DNA of 64,000 nt, taken from Syntrophaceae bacterium. GTDB taxonomy: Bacteria; Desulfobacterota; Syntrophia; Syntrophales; PHBD01. The notes under the pieces are model-generated. The model had not been told where the DNA came from, made no database searches, and was given only the letters and a program-made list of their open reading frames with translations. A program made the position numbers and the translations under genes. Positions 1 to 8,546 of this stretch are shown one piece after another (position 1 is the stretch's first letter; each line of letters opens with the position of its first letter). The stretch spans positions 248,001-312,000 of the forward strand of contig JABLXX010000002.1 of the NCBI GenBank assembly GCA_013177825.1, in the 5' to 3' direction.

Positions 1-1
1 A

Positions 2-2638
2 GAGGAGCAGCGACGGCAGGGGAAACTGAAGATTTTCTTCGGTGCCGCCCCCGGCGTGGGGAAGACCTACGCCATGCTGGAAGCCGCGGGGAAAAAGCGG
101 GAGGAAGGCATCGACATCGTGGCCGGGATCGTGGAGACCCACGGCCGCAGGGAGACGGAACAGCTCCTCGAAGGGATCGAGACGCTTCCCCGCCGGAACC
201 ATTCCTACAAGGGAAGCAACCTCCGGGAATTCGACCTCGATGCAGCTCTGGCCCGCCGTCCCGCCATCCTCCTGGTGGACGAACTCGCCCACACCAATGT
301 TCCCGGTGCCCGCCACGGGAAGCGCTGGCAGGATGTCCGGGAACTGCTCCACGCCGGAATTTCCGTTTATACGACCGTCAACGTCCAGCACCTCGAGAGC
401 CTCAACGACATCGTCTACCAGATCACCGGCGTCGTCGTCCGGGAGACCGTCCCGGACTCGTTCCTGGATAAAGCCGAGGAAATCGAATTGATCGATCTTC
501 CTCCCGACGACCTGTTGCAGCGTCTGAAGGAAGGGAAGGTATATGTCCCCGAGCAGGCCCGGAAAGCCATGGATCACTTTTTCCGGAAGGGGAACCTGCT
601 GGCCCTGAGGGAACTGGCCCTGCGCCGGACGGCTGAACGCGTCGACGAGCAGATGCAGCGCTACCGGCGGGACCAGGGGGTGCGGGCAATCTGGCCTGTG
701 GCGGAGAGGATCCTGGTCTGCGTGGGACCCAATCCACGCTCCGTCCGGCTGATCCGGGCGGCCCGGCGAATGGCGGCCGGGCTCCGCGCCGAATGGCTGG
801 CCGTGAACGTAGAAGCCCCGTCCCACGTCCGGGCCACGGCGGAAGACAAGAGGCTCCTGGCGGAACACCTCCGCCTGGCGGAAAGTCTTGGTGCGGAGGC
901 GGTGACGCTGACGGGGAGGCGCGTCAGCGAGGAGATTCTCAGCTATGCGCGGTCGCGGAACGTCAGCCGGATCATCGTCGGCAAGCCGACCCATGCGCGA
1001 TGGAAAGACAAAATCCTGGGATCCCCGCTGGATGAAATCGTCCGGGGCAGTGGCGACATAGACGTCTATGTCATCACCGGGGACGCGCCGGAGCAGGACT
1101 CCCGGCCGGCCGGCCGGAGGCCGCCGACGGCCTGGAAGGCCTCGGAATGGATCCGGGCGGCGGCCGCGGTCGCCGCGAGTACGGTTCTTTCGGCTATTCT
1201 TTTTCCCTACCTTGAACTTCTCGATCTGGCCATGATCTATCTCCTGGGCATCGTGGCAACGGCCGTTCGTACCAGCCGCTGGCCGACCCTGCTGGCCGCC
1301 TTTTTCAGCGTTGCGGCCTTCGATTTCTTTTTCGTTCCCCCCTACTATACCTTTGCTGTGGCCGATGCCCGATATATCGTAACGTTCGGGGTCATGTTCG
1401 TCGTGGCCCTGGTCATCAGTGGGCTGACCCTTCGGGTCCGCGAGCAGGCCGAGGCGGCGAGGGGGCGGGAAAGGAAGACAGCGGCCCTCTACGGCTTGAG
1501 CCGCGATCTCGCACGCCTGAGAAAGAAGGATGGAATCGGCGACGTTGCCGCAAGGCACATCGGCGGCGTGTTCCGCAGTTCCGTGGCCATCCTTCTTTCC
1601 GACGAAGAGGGACGGCTTGTCGCACTATCGGGAGGGGCCGACACCTACAGCCTGGATGAAAAGGAAATGGGCGTGGCGCAGTGGGTCCTGGAAAATCGCC
1701 AGGCTGCAGGCCTCGGGACCCAGACGCTGCCGGGGGCGCGGGCGCTGTACCTGCCCATGATCGCCTCGTCGGGCCCGGTTGGTGTCATCGGCATTCTGCC
1801 GGCGGATCCCTGGGAATGGTTCGACCCCGAGCAGGTCCATCTTCTCGAGACCTTCGCCAACCAGACGGCCATGACGATGGAGCGCGTCAATCTTGCCAAG
1901 GAAGCCCACCGGGAGCGGATGAATGCAGAGGCACAGGCCCTCCGGAACGTTTTCCTGAACGCTGTTTCCCATGACCTGAGAACCCCCCTGGCCGTCATCG
2001 GGGGGGCGGCCGATACACTGCTCCGGATGGGTGACCGCCTTCCGGCGGAAAAGAGGGAGGAACTGGCCGGGACCATTCAGGGCGAGGCGGAGCGCCTCCA
2101 CCGGATCGTCAGAAACGTGCTCTCTCTGACACGCCTGGAGTCGGGCGCCGTCAAGGTGCGCAGGGACTGGCAGTCCATGGAGGAGATCGCCGGCGCCGTG
2201 ATCGGGCGGCTTCAAACCCGCCTGAAAGGCCATCCCCTCTATGTACGGATTCCGGAAGACCTGCCGCTGATCCTCTTCGATCCGCTCTTGATGGAACAGA
2301 TTCTGACGAACCTGCTGGAGAATGCCACCCAGCATACTCCGATGGGCACACCCGTCGAATTGTCGGTTCAGGCACGGGAAAAGGATGTCCTCGTGGAAGT
2401 CGCCGACCGGGGCCCCGGGATTCCCGCAGGCCAGGAGGAGCGGATTTTCGAGAAGTTCAGCCGAGTTCGGGACGTCGGATCCGGCGTGGGGCTGGGACTG
2501 GCCATCTGCCGGGCGGCGGTGGAAGCGCACGGCGGCCACATCTGGGTTGAAAACCGCCCCGGTGGAGGCGCCTCGTTCCGTTTCACCTTTCCCCTCGGGG
2601 AGAATCCCGAGTTGCCTGTGGCGGGACGGGACTCCTGA
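2..2638 (+). CDS. kdpD: Sensor histidine kinase KdpD (5' end outside window)
   Basis: Membrane sensor kinase that, with KdpE, controls the high-affinity Kdp potassium pump. The reading frame is open from the first bases of the window, so the start codon lies upstream; about 878 residues are visible, against roughly 890-900 in the family. Domains in order: the KdpD N-terminal ATP-binding domain with a Walker A (GAAPGVGKT, visible residues 14-22) and a VDELAHTN stretch; a universal-stress-like domain (about nt 700-1080); a four-helix DUF4118 membrane domain (about nt 1140-1440); a GAF-like region; a HisKA phosphoacceptor SHDLRTPL (about nt 1965-1990); and a HATPase with GPGIP and GLGLAIC boxes. 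kdpE follows after 45 bp, so the two are probably cotranscribed. The structural kdp genes would lie upstream of the window. Confidence 0.97.
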   Translation, partial: EEQRRQGKLKIFFGAAPGVGKTYAMLEAAGKKREEGIDIVAGIVETHGRRETEQLLEGIETLPRRNHSYKGSNLREFDLDAALARRPAILLVDELAHTNVPGARHGKRWQDVRELLHAGISVYTTVNVQHLESLNDIVYQITGVVVRETVPDSFLDKAEEIELIDLPPDDLLQRLKEGKVYVPEQARKAMDHFFRKGNLLALRELALRRTAERVDEQMQRYRRDQGVRAIWPVAERILVCVGPNPRSVRLIRAARRMAAGLRAEWLAVNVEAPSHVRATAEDKRLLAEHLRLAESLGAEAVTLTGRRVSEEILSYARSRNVSRIIVGKPTHARWKDKILGSPLDEIVRGSGDIDVYVITGDAPEQDSRPAGRRPPTAWKASEWIRAAAAVAASTVLSAILFPYLELLDLAMIYLLGIVATAVRTSRWPTLLAAFFSVAAFDFFFVPPYYTFAVADARYIVTFGVMFVVALVISGLTLRVREQAEAARGRERKTAALYGLSRDLARLRKKDGIGDVAARHIGGVFRSSVAILLSDEEGRLVALSGGADTYSLDEKEMGVAQWVLENRQAAGLGTQTLPGARALYLPMIASSGPVGVIGILPADPWEWFDPEQVHLLETFANQTAMTMERVNLAKEAHRERMNAEAQALRNVFLNAVSHDLRTPLAVIGGAADTLLRMGDRLPAEKREELAGTIQGEAERLHRIVRNVLSLTRLESGAVKVRRDWQSMEEIAGAVIGRLQTRLKGHPLYVRIPEDLPLILFDPLLMEQILTNLLENATQHTPMGTPVELSVQAREKDVLVEVADRGPGIPAGQEERIFEKFSRVRDVGSGVGLGLAICRAAVEAHGGHIWVENRPGGGASFRFTFPLGENPELPVAGRDS

Positions 2639-2683
2639 ACCTCCGGTTGGGCGCTGCAGATCGTTAGAGCAAGGATCGAAGCG

Positions 2684-3385
2684 GTGGAAAAGGGACTCAT
2701 TCTCCTGGTGGAAGATGAAGTGCAGATGAGGCGCTTCCTCAAGGTGGCCCTCGAAGGGGACGGCTATCGCCTGGTGGAGGCCGAGACGGGGACGATGGGG
2801 CTTTCACAGGCGGCGTCCCGGAACCCCGATGCCGTTCTCCTCGATCTCGGCCTGCCCGACGTGGACGGCCTGGAAGTGATCCGAAGACTCCGGGAATGGA
2901 CTCTGGTGCCGATCATTGTCCTCTCTGCCCGGGAGCAGGAGCATGACAAGATCCGGGCTCTCGATGCCGGCGCCGACGATTACCTGACGAAACCGTTCGG
3001 TGTAGGCGAGTTGCTGGCCAGGATCCGCGTTGCAATCCGCCATGCCGACATGTGGAAAGGCGGATTGCAGGAAGCGGTGTTCATGACGGAGGGCCTGAAG
3101 GTAGACTTCACAAAACGGCAGGTCTGGCGGGACGACCGGGAAGTTCACCTGACGCCCCTGGAATACAAGCTTCTTGTCTATCTCGTGCGGAACGCCGGCA
3201 AAGTGGTGACCCACCGGCAGTTGCTCAAGGAAGTCTGGGGACCGAGCTGCGTCGAACACACCCAGTATCTGCGCGTGTACATGACCCAGTTGCGGCATAA
3301 GCTGGAGGAAGATCCCGCCCGCCCCGGCTATCTGATCAATGAGCCCGGGATCGGCTATCGCTTTCGATACGATCCCGGTTCATGA
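2684..3385 (+). CDS. kdpE: Response regulator KdpE
   Basis: OmpR/PhoB-type DNA-binding response regulator, partner of KdpD in potassium and osmotic control of kdp. It has 233 residues from a GTG start. The N-terminal receiver domain shows the acidic pair (EDE), the phosphoacceptor Asp in LLDLGLPD, and the conserved Lys in YLTKPFG. The C-terminal winged helix has the PhoB-like LTPLEYKLLVYLV and VYMTQLRHKLE segments. It lies 45 bp downstream of kdpD on the same strand. Confidence 0.96.
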   Translation: MEKGLILLVEDEVQMRRFLKVALEGDGYRLVEAETGTMGLSQAASRNPDAVLLDLGLPDVDGLEVIRRLREWTLVPIIVLSAREQEHDKIRALDAGADDYLTKPFGVGELLARIRVAIRHADMWKGGLQEAVFMTEGLKVDFTKRQVWRDDREVHLTPLEYKLLVYLVRNAGKVVTHRQLLKEVWGPSCVEHTQYLRVYMTQLRHKLEEDPARPGYLINEPGIGYRFRYDPGS

Positions 3386-3414
3386 GAATTCGCGCATCGC
3401 AAAAGGAGGACGCA

Positions 3415-4206
3415 ATGGACAGCCAGCAACGGATCGAAGCGGCGGAGTCCATCCGGAACACCCTGCGGCTCAGGACGTTTCCGGTGGCGGTTAAATTCCT
3501 CAAGGACAAAAAGGATTTTCCGGAAAAGACCCGCCGGCCCTCCACGGCGATGGGCAAGCGGGTGGCCGTCTGCCAGGCCGTTACCATGGCCCGGGTCTAC
3601 GGCTGGACCGTCGGACTCGCAAAGGAGGACCTGGTCTGCGTCCCGGCGGCCATCGCCTTCGGATTCAGCGATGCGGAAGACTCCGCGTCCGCCCTGGCCC
3701 GGCTCTTCTGTGGCGGAAGCTATTCCCGGAGCGAGGAAATCGGACGCATGGAGGCCGAGACGATCGTCCGTCTCGGGAAGAACGAGTATGAGGCCATCCT
3801 GCTGGCCCCCCTGCAGCGGGCGGCGTTCGAGCCGGATACCGTGGCCTTCTACGGGAACCCGGCTCAGCTCATGCGGCTCGTCCACGCCTGGACGTACCGG
3901 AGCGGGAAGCGCGTTGCGGGCCATTTCGGGGGGAAGGTGGAGTGCACGGAATACCTGCTGGCGCCTTTCCGGACACAGGAGGCACGCATCGCCGTTCCGG
4001 GCACGGGGGATCGCGTCTTCTCCCTGACACAGGACGACGAGATGGTCTTCTCCATCCCGGGAACGGCGCTCACGGATTTGGCGGCGGATCTCCGGGAGGC
4101 CGGGAAAAAGGTGGGCGCTTCGTATCCGATTCCGGTGTTTCTGAACTTCCAGCCGGAGTTCCCGCCCTTGTTCAGGGAACTGGGGAAGGAACTGGGGATC
4201 TTCTAG
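3415..4206 (+). CDS. DUF169 family protein
   Basis: 263-residue cytosolic protein of the DUF169 (ArCR, COG2043) family, whose biochemical role is not established. Visible family features are the N-terminal R-T-F-P-V-A-V-K-F segment, a central CQAV stretch and the GxxxCTEY region. An in-frame ATG exists 33 bp upstream, but this start is preferred because AAAGGAGGACGCA sits directly before it. It begins 29 bp after kdpE on the same strand, so it could be read through from kdpDE, although no functional link is evident. Such proteins occur widely in anaerobes, often near oxidoreductases; I assign no function. Confidence 0.85.
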   Translation: MDSQQRIEAAESIRNTLRLRTFPVAVKFLKDKKDFPEKTRRPSTAMGKRVAVCQAVTMARVYGWTVGLAKEDLVCVPAAIAFGFSDAEDSASALARLFCGGSYSRSEEIGRMEAETIVRLGKNEYEAILLAPLQRAAFEPDTVAFYGNPAQLMRLVHAWTYRSGKRVAGHFGGKVECTEYLLAPFRTQEARIAVPGTGDRVFSLTQDDEMVFSIPGTALTDLAADLREAGKKVGASYPIPVFLNFQPEFPPLFRELGKELGIF

Positions 4207-4210
4207 GCGG

Positions 4211-4593
4211 CTGCTGAAAAAGGACCGTCTGGCGATCACGCAAAAGGACCCGGATCCTGCGTTGCGCCGCATCCTTCGTCGCTGCGGCGTACGGGGAGGG
4301 AAAACCACGGCGAAGTATATTCAGCAAATCGCTAATTCCCTGTTCAAGTAGTTGGAGATGGCTCTCAGGATTTGCGCGCCTTGTCTGCGGGCCTTTTTCG
4401 AGATCGCCGCGCACGTTTTTCATGGAGGGGCGGCAGAGAGTGGTACGCCTCGCGGCCCGGGACATAGGGGGTTCTTTGGGGACAGCTTGGGAACGGCCCC
4501 AAAGAAAACCGGATGCAGCGTTGCGCTGCATCCGGCGTCGCTGCGGCATACGTGAAAAGTATGCCGGGGGGGGAGGTTTAAATTCTGTCCCTT
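4211..4593. repeat. Repeat-rich intergenic region with two degenerate copies of a hairpin repeat
   Basis: The gap between the DUF169 gene and the convergent barrel gene holds no convincing ORF. Two related segments lie at about 4249-4310 and 4507-4573. Both have GGAT..GCGTTGCG..GCATCC, then CGTCGCTGCGGC, then a TACG element. In the second copy GGATGCAGCG and CGCTGCATCC form a perfect 10-bp stem around TTG, and GGCATAC/GTATGCC forms a second stem. The first copy is flanked by TGCTGAA and TTCAGCA. A half-palindrome TTTAAATTCTGTCCC follows at about 4577-4591; a related full palindrome lies at 22736-22759. This is consistent with non-autonomous REP/MITE-like elements. Confidence 0.55.
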
Positions 4594-4642
4594 TCACCGA
4601 TTCCGGGGCGGGGCGACCGTTCCGGAATTGCCGGCGCGAGGG

Positions 4643-4668
4643 GCAGGGCGGCCGATGTACCGCCCTGC
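4643..4668. terminator. Strong hairpin between convergent genes
   Basis: GCAGGGCGG and CCGCCCTGC form a perfect 9-bp stem with an 8-nt loop, about 60 bp past the stop of the minus-strand barrel gene. There is no clear U-tract on either strand, so intrinsic termination is only a suggestion. Confidence 0.4.
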
Positions 4669-4729
4669 TCCATGCAGCCGGTATCTCTTCCTCTCTCACC
4701 GCCGGGCCGTCTCCATTCGCAGGATCATT

Positions 4730-5617
4730 TCAGAAGCTGTAAGTAAAATTAACCCCGCCATAGAAGAACGAACTCTCCCTGTCGCTGAAGGACTGGTCCG
4801 TCATTCCGTTGGCCTTGATGTAATACTTTGCATCATTGCTGAGGGGGAGCGAATACGACACGCTCGGCGTGATCGTGATGTGGTCCGTCACCTTCACGGG
4901 CAGGCTGGCCGTCAGGATGCCGTCCAGGAGGTTGTTGTACCGCTCGCTCAGGACGTTTCCCTGGCTGTCGGTTCTGTTCCGGCTGGTCCGAAGCAGATCG
5001 GGATCGGCCAGGCCCACCATGTATCCGGCCGTCGCCTTCAATTTAAAGGAAACTCTCTGGGTCAGCGGGAAGCTGTGGGAAACGCCGAGGTTGAGATACA
5101 ACCGTTTGTCCATGGAATTCCCGAACATGTAATAGACCTTCAGCGTGGGCTTCAGCAGAACATTCAACCCGGTCGTAATCCATGCCTCGTGCTGGTCGCG
5201 AAAATCGGACAGCCCGTTGTTGGAGGCGGCGTTCGCGTAGTAGCCGTAGTTCACGCTGCCGTTCACCAGTCCGAAGGAGCGGGAATACGACAGGATCACG
5301 TCCGTTTCCGTCCAGTTGCTCGATGTATTGGCCGTGGAGCTGCTCCAGGCATTCGATTGGTAGGGATTCGTATCCAGATTTCCCCAGATCGTGGTTGAGA
5401 ATCCGTTGTACTCGAGGGTCATGGAAGGTTGGATGACAATGCTGTTGCGGGTTTGCTGCATACCCTTGACCATGTAGTTGCTCATGACGTCAACGGAAAT
5501 TTCGCCTGTCGGTTTTACCGCGGCCTGCTGTTCGGCCGCCGCTTCCGCGGCTGAAGCGGGAAGGGCCGTGAAGACCAGGAGGCACAGCGACAATGTCGTA
5601 ACCAATATTCTTTTCAT
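4730..5617 (-). CDS. Outer-membrane beta-barrel protein (TorF/Gcw_chp-like)
   Basis: 295-residue protein with a clear Sec signal peptide (hydrophobic core followed by ALPASAAEA, about residues 1-23). Alternating aromatic/polar strands follow, ending in an aromatic YSF, as expected of an outer-membrane barrel. The early segment NYMVKGMQQTRNSIVIQPSM and the following G-F-S-T-T-I-W-G-N resemble the TorF/Gcw_chp putative porin family, in which an early strand carries Y-x-x-(R/K)-G. The substrate is unknown. GGGAAATAACG precedes the ATG as a weak ribosome-binding site. It stands alone, convergent with the DUF169 gene. Confidence 0.7.
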   Translation of the reverse strand: MKRILVTTLSLCLLVFTALPASAAEAAAEQQAAVKPTGEISVDVMSNYMVKGMQQTRNSIVIQPSMTLEYNGFSTTIWGNLDTNPYQSNAWSSSTANTSSNWTETDVILSYSRSFGLVNGSVNYGYYANAASNNGLSDFRDQHEAWITTGLNVLLKPTLKVYYMFGNSMDKRLYLNLGVSHSFPLTQRVSFKLKATAGYMVGLADPDLLRTSRNRTDSQGNVLSERYNNLLDGILTASLPVKVTDHITITPSVSYSLPLSNDAKYYIKANGMTDQSFSDRESSFFYGGVNFTYSF

Positions 5618-5737
5618 CGTTATTTCCCTTTCTTTTGTCGGTTCACTCGAGAGTGGTGATCATCTGTAAAATTTGAACCCTTTTGAGAGAGATGGAAGAT
5701 GCGTGTGATAGCGGATTCCTGCATGCCGGCTGCAGGC

Positions 5738-5755
5738 CCGGTCCTTTCGGACCGG
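5738..5755 (-). terminator. GNRA-capped hairpin after the CoA-transferase gene
   Basis: On the minus strand, CCGGTCC-GAAA-GGACCGG follows directly after the stop codon of the CoA-transferase gene. The stem is a perfect 7 bp with a GAAA tetraloop. No U-run follows; it may terminate the operon or protect its 3' end. Confidence 0.45.
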
Positions 5756-6940
5756 TCATATGATCCCCTCTTCCTTCATGCCGGGCATTTCCTCCGGACG
5801 GATGCCGACGGACGCAAGCACCTCTTCCGTGTGCTCGCCCAGAATGGGGGAGGGCGTACGGACGCTGCCGGGCGTCTGGGACAGTTTGATCGGCACGCCC
5901 TGGACCTTCAGGGGCCCCATGACCGGGTGCCGGATCTCGACGAGCATTTCCCGGGCCTCGATCTGCGGGTGCCTGGCTATCTCTTCCACGGAGTAAATGG
6001 ATGATACGGGCACTCCCTTCCCGGTAAGGCAGGACTCGATTTCTTCCTTGTCCCGGCCCGACGTCCATGCCCGGATGATGACGGACAAATCCTCCCTGTT
6101 GGTGCAGCGCAGGTCGTTGTTGGAGAATTTCCCGTTTTCGATGAGGTCCGTCCGGTTCATGGCTTCGCAGAGCCGGTTGAAGGTGTTGTTGTTCGCCGCG
6201 GCGATGACGACGTGCCCGTTCCTGCAGGGGAAAAGGTCATAAGGACTGGTTGCCGGATCGATGAACCCGTTCCTCTTGAGGCTCTCTCCCTTGACTGCCA
6301 GGACGGGAATGGCGTTCTCCAGGATGGAGAAGATCGTGTCGAGCATGGCGACGTCCACACACTGCCCGAGGCCCGTTTTTTCCCGATTGAAGAGGGCCAT
6401 GCAGATTCCGAGGGCCAGGTATGTGCCGGTGTAGTTGTCGCCGATGGCCGTTCCCGGCTTCATCGGGGGTCCATCGGCATCCCCCGTGATATCGCAGAGC
6501 CCGCCCATCGCCTGGGCGATGACGTCGTAGGCGGCCCGGTCCTTCAGCGGTCCGTACTGGCCGAACCCGGAGCCTTCGGCCAGGATGATGCGGGGATTGA
6601 TGCTTTTCAGCACGTCATATCCGAGACCCAGGCGGTCCATCGTGCCGGGCCGGAAATTGTTCACCACCACGTCGGCCGTTCTGACCAGCGTCTTGAAAAT
6701 TTCCTTTCCCCTGTCTTTTGTGATGTCCAGGCTGATGCTTTTCTTGTTGCGGTTGATCGCCGCATAGTAGCCGCTCTCGCCGTTCCGGATGGGCGGCCAC
6801 TCCCTCGTCATGTCCCCGACGCCGGGTTTTTCGATTTTCAGGATCTCGGCCCCGTGGTCCGCAAGGTGCATCGTGCAGAACGGGCCGTTGTAGGCATGAG
6901 TCAGATCAAGGATCCGGACTCCTTGTAATGCGCCACCCAT
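5756..6940 (-). CDS. CaiB/BaiF class III CoA-transferase
   Basis: 394-residue cytosolic enzyme of the family III CoA-transferases (formyl-CoA, carnitine and bile-acid CoA-transferases), which moves CoA between acyl donors and acceptors through an aspartyl intermediate. Family features are the N-terminal G-V-R-I-L-D-L-T-H, the G-A-E-I-L-K-I-E-K-P-G-V-G-D segment, N-K-K-S-I-S-L-D, and A-Y-D-V-I-A-Q-A-M-G-G carrying the expected catalytic Asp. GAAGGAGGTTGCC precedes the ATG. It lies 81 bp downstream of the carrier gene on the same strand, with a strong hairpin between them, so it is probably the second gene of that operon. The acyl substrate cannot be told from sequence. Confidence 0.93.
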   Translation of the reverse strand: MGGALQGVRILDLTHAYNGPFCTMHLADHGAEILKIEKPGVGDMTREWPPIRNGESGYYAAINRNKKSISLDITKDRGKEIFKTLVRTADVVVNNFRPGTMDRLGLGYDVLKSINPRIILAEGSGFGQYGPLKDRAAYDVIAQAMGGLCDITGDADGPPMKPGTAIGDNYTGTYLALGICMALFNREKTGLGQCVDVAMLDTIFSILENAIPVLAVKGESLKRNGFIDPATSPYDLFPCRNGHVVIAAANNNTFNRLCEAMNRTDLIENGKFSNNDLRCTNREDLSVIIRAWTSGRDKEEIESCLTGKGVPVSSIYSVEEIARHPQIEAREMLVEIRHPVMGPLKVQGVPIKLSQTPGSVRTPSPILGEHTEEVLASVGIRPEEMPGMKEEGII

Positions 6941-6965
6941 GGCAACCTCCTTCGTGGGTGCATTG

Positions 6966-6995
6966 TCCCGGGCATCCCCTGCGGGACGCCCGGGA
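6966..6995 (-). other. Intercistronic hairpin between carrier and CoA-transferase genes
   Basis: TCCCGGGC-A-TCCC and GGGA-C-GCCCGGGA form a 13-bp stem with one mismatch around a CTGC loop. It has no U-tract on the minus strand. It may stabilise the upstream carrier message or partly terminate before the CoA-transferase gene. Confidence 0.5.
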
Positions 6996-7021
6996 TGTAT
7001 GATCGATTCTCTATGGCTGCT

Positions 7022-8356
7022 TCAGGAAGCATTGGCCACTGCCAGTTCGTCCTTCCTGTCTTTCAGGTAATATCCGATCACCGCTCCGATGATCGTCGGA
7101 ATGAGCCAGGCCAGTCCGAAATCGGCTCCGGGCATGAGAGTGTAAAGCGCCTTCATGCCCGTAAGATCGACTTTGGCGAGCTCAAGGTAACCGATGAGAC
7201 AGTCCAGGCAGCCCCAGGCGAAGGCCACGATCGTCGCTCCTCCGATGATTCCGTAGCGCTTGTTCCCGAGAATGACGTAACCGAGCACGAGGGCGATACA
7301 GGGGGGATAGACAAGACTCAGAATCGGAGCGGTCAGCTTGATGATTGTTGTCAGGCCGAAGGAGCTGATCAGGGCGCTGATGACGAGCGTGATGACCGCC
7401 ACGCTCTTGTAAGACCACTTCTTCTCGCTCGCCTCCTCGAAATAGGCGGCCGTGCCTGCGGCAAGGCCCACGGCACTGGTGAGGGCGGCAAGGAAGAGGG
7501 CGATGTTGAAGACGGTTCCGCCGACGACGCCCCAGAGCTTGAGGATGATGGTCGCGTACAGCTTGGCGTAGGTTACGTCTTTGAAGAGGTAACCCGTGGA
7601 GGCCCCGACGAACATCTGGAGGACGTGGCTCATGGCCAGTAGTCCGAAACCGATGGCGCCGACGATGAGAAGGTACTTGCTGAGCTTGCGTCCCTCCATC
7701 TTGTTGGCCTTCAGGTCGGCGATGATGATCACGCCGTAGATCAGCGCGGCGGGAAGGTCCATCGTCTGGTATCCGTTGATGAAACCATAGGCGAATCCGC
7801 TTTCCGGGTAGAGCTTGGGCATCCATTCGGACATGGGAGAGAGGAGAGACTTGGCCACCACGGCGATGATGGTGACCACGAGAACGGGAACCAGATACTT
7901 CCCGATTTTCGGAAGCACCTCATCCAGTTTGAACAGAAACCAGTAGGTGATGAGGTAATAGACGATGGCAAAGATCAGCGCGGGCAGCATCTGGTCGGAA
8001 TTCCAGTTCCCGATCTTGCAGATGGCTTCCCAGGAAGCAGCGCTCATCCGGGGGATGACAAACAGCGGTCCCAGGACGGCCACCGTCAACCCCCCGAAGA
8101 TGAAGGCAAACTTCTTGTTGATCCGGCTTGCCAGCGCATAGAAGGATCCTTCCCCGCGGACAATGGCCAGATAGCCGAGGAAGGGGAAAATGATCGCCGT
8201 GATGATGATGCCCAGGGCCGCGGGAATGACCGAGCTTCCGCTTTGCTGGCCCCAGGTTACCGGCCACAGCATGCAGGATGCGCCGAAATGCATGGAGAAT
8301 ACGGCGACACCGAACATGATAATGATCCAAAGGCTTGCGCCATTCTTGCTTTGCAT
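7022..8356 (-). CDS. BrnQ-type branched-chain amino acid carrier (LIVCS family)
   Basis: 444-residue integral membrane protein with about 12 hydrophobic helices. The N-terminal half has BrnQ-like features: FGVAVFSMHFGA near the start, the PFLGYLAIVRGEGSFYAL region, and FIFGGLTVAVLGPLFVIPRM. BrnQ carriers import leucine, isoleucine and valine with Na+ or H+. The distance from typical BrnQ and the neighbouring CoA-transferase and crotonase leave open a related acid as the real substrate. A TetR-type operator candidate lies about 140 bp upstream, next to a TATAAC element. Confidence 0.85.
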   Translation of the reverse strand: MQSKNGASLWIIIMFGVAVFSMHFGASCMLWPVTWGQQSGSSVIPAALGIIITAIIFPFLGYLAIVRGEGSFYALASRINKKFAFIFGGLTVAVLGPLFVIPRMSAASWEAICKIGNWNSDQMLPALIFAIVYYLITYWFLFKLDEVLPKIGKYLVPVLVVTIIAVVAKSLLSPMSEWMPKLYPESGFAYGFINGYQTMDLPAALIYGVIIIADLKANKMEGRKLSKYLLIVGAIGFGLLAMSHVLQMFVGASTGYLFKDVTYAKLYATIILKLWGVVGGTVFNIALFLAALTSAVGLAAGTAAYFEEASEKKWSYKSVAVITLVISALISSFGLTTIIKLTAPILSLVYPPCIALVLGYVILGNKRYGIIGGATIVAFAWGCLDCLIGYLELAKVDLTGMKALYTLMPGADFGLAWLIPTIIGAVIGYYLKDRKDELAVANAS

Positions 8357-8496
8357 AGGATTGAAGGCCTCCCTTCAGCAATTTTTTATGCTAATCCATG
8401 TTGTTCCACTTTTCGAGACGGAATCCGGGTCTTGTGGATCCATCCATTCACTGTTTCTTGCATGGCACCTCGATTGGATGGCTGAACGTACGTTAT

Positions 8497-8510
8497 AACG
8501 AACGATCGGT
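8497..8510 (-). promoter_or_regulatory. Predicted TetR operator, copy A
   Basis: On the minus strand this reads ACCGATCGTTCGTT. It matches copy B at 12 of 14 positions and shares the ACCG-N-(T/C)CG--CGTT pattern with copy C. It lies upstream of the carrier gene, immediately before a TATAAC hexamer that could be its -10, so a bound repressor would block the promoter. The imperfect dyad and ACCGNYCG half-site are typical of TetR-family sites. Confidence 0.6.
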
Positions 8511-8546
8511 AGGCTACGTTTCAAAAAAAATAGTGCCTTTCGATTG

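Noticed and set aside
1625-2539. A long minus-strand frame inside kdpD
   Set aside because: It has no recognisable domain and lies opposite a clear kdpD; long shadow frames are common in GC-rich DNA.
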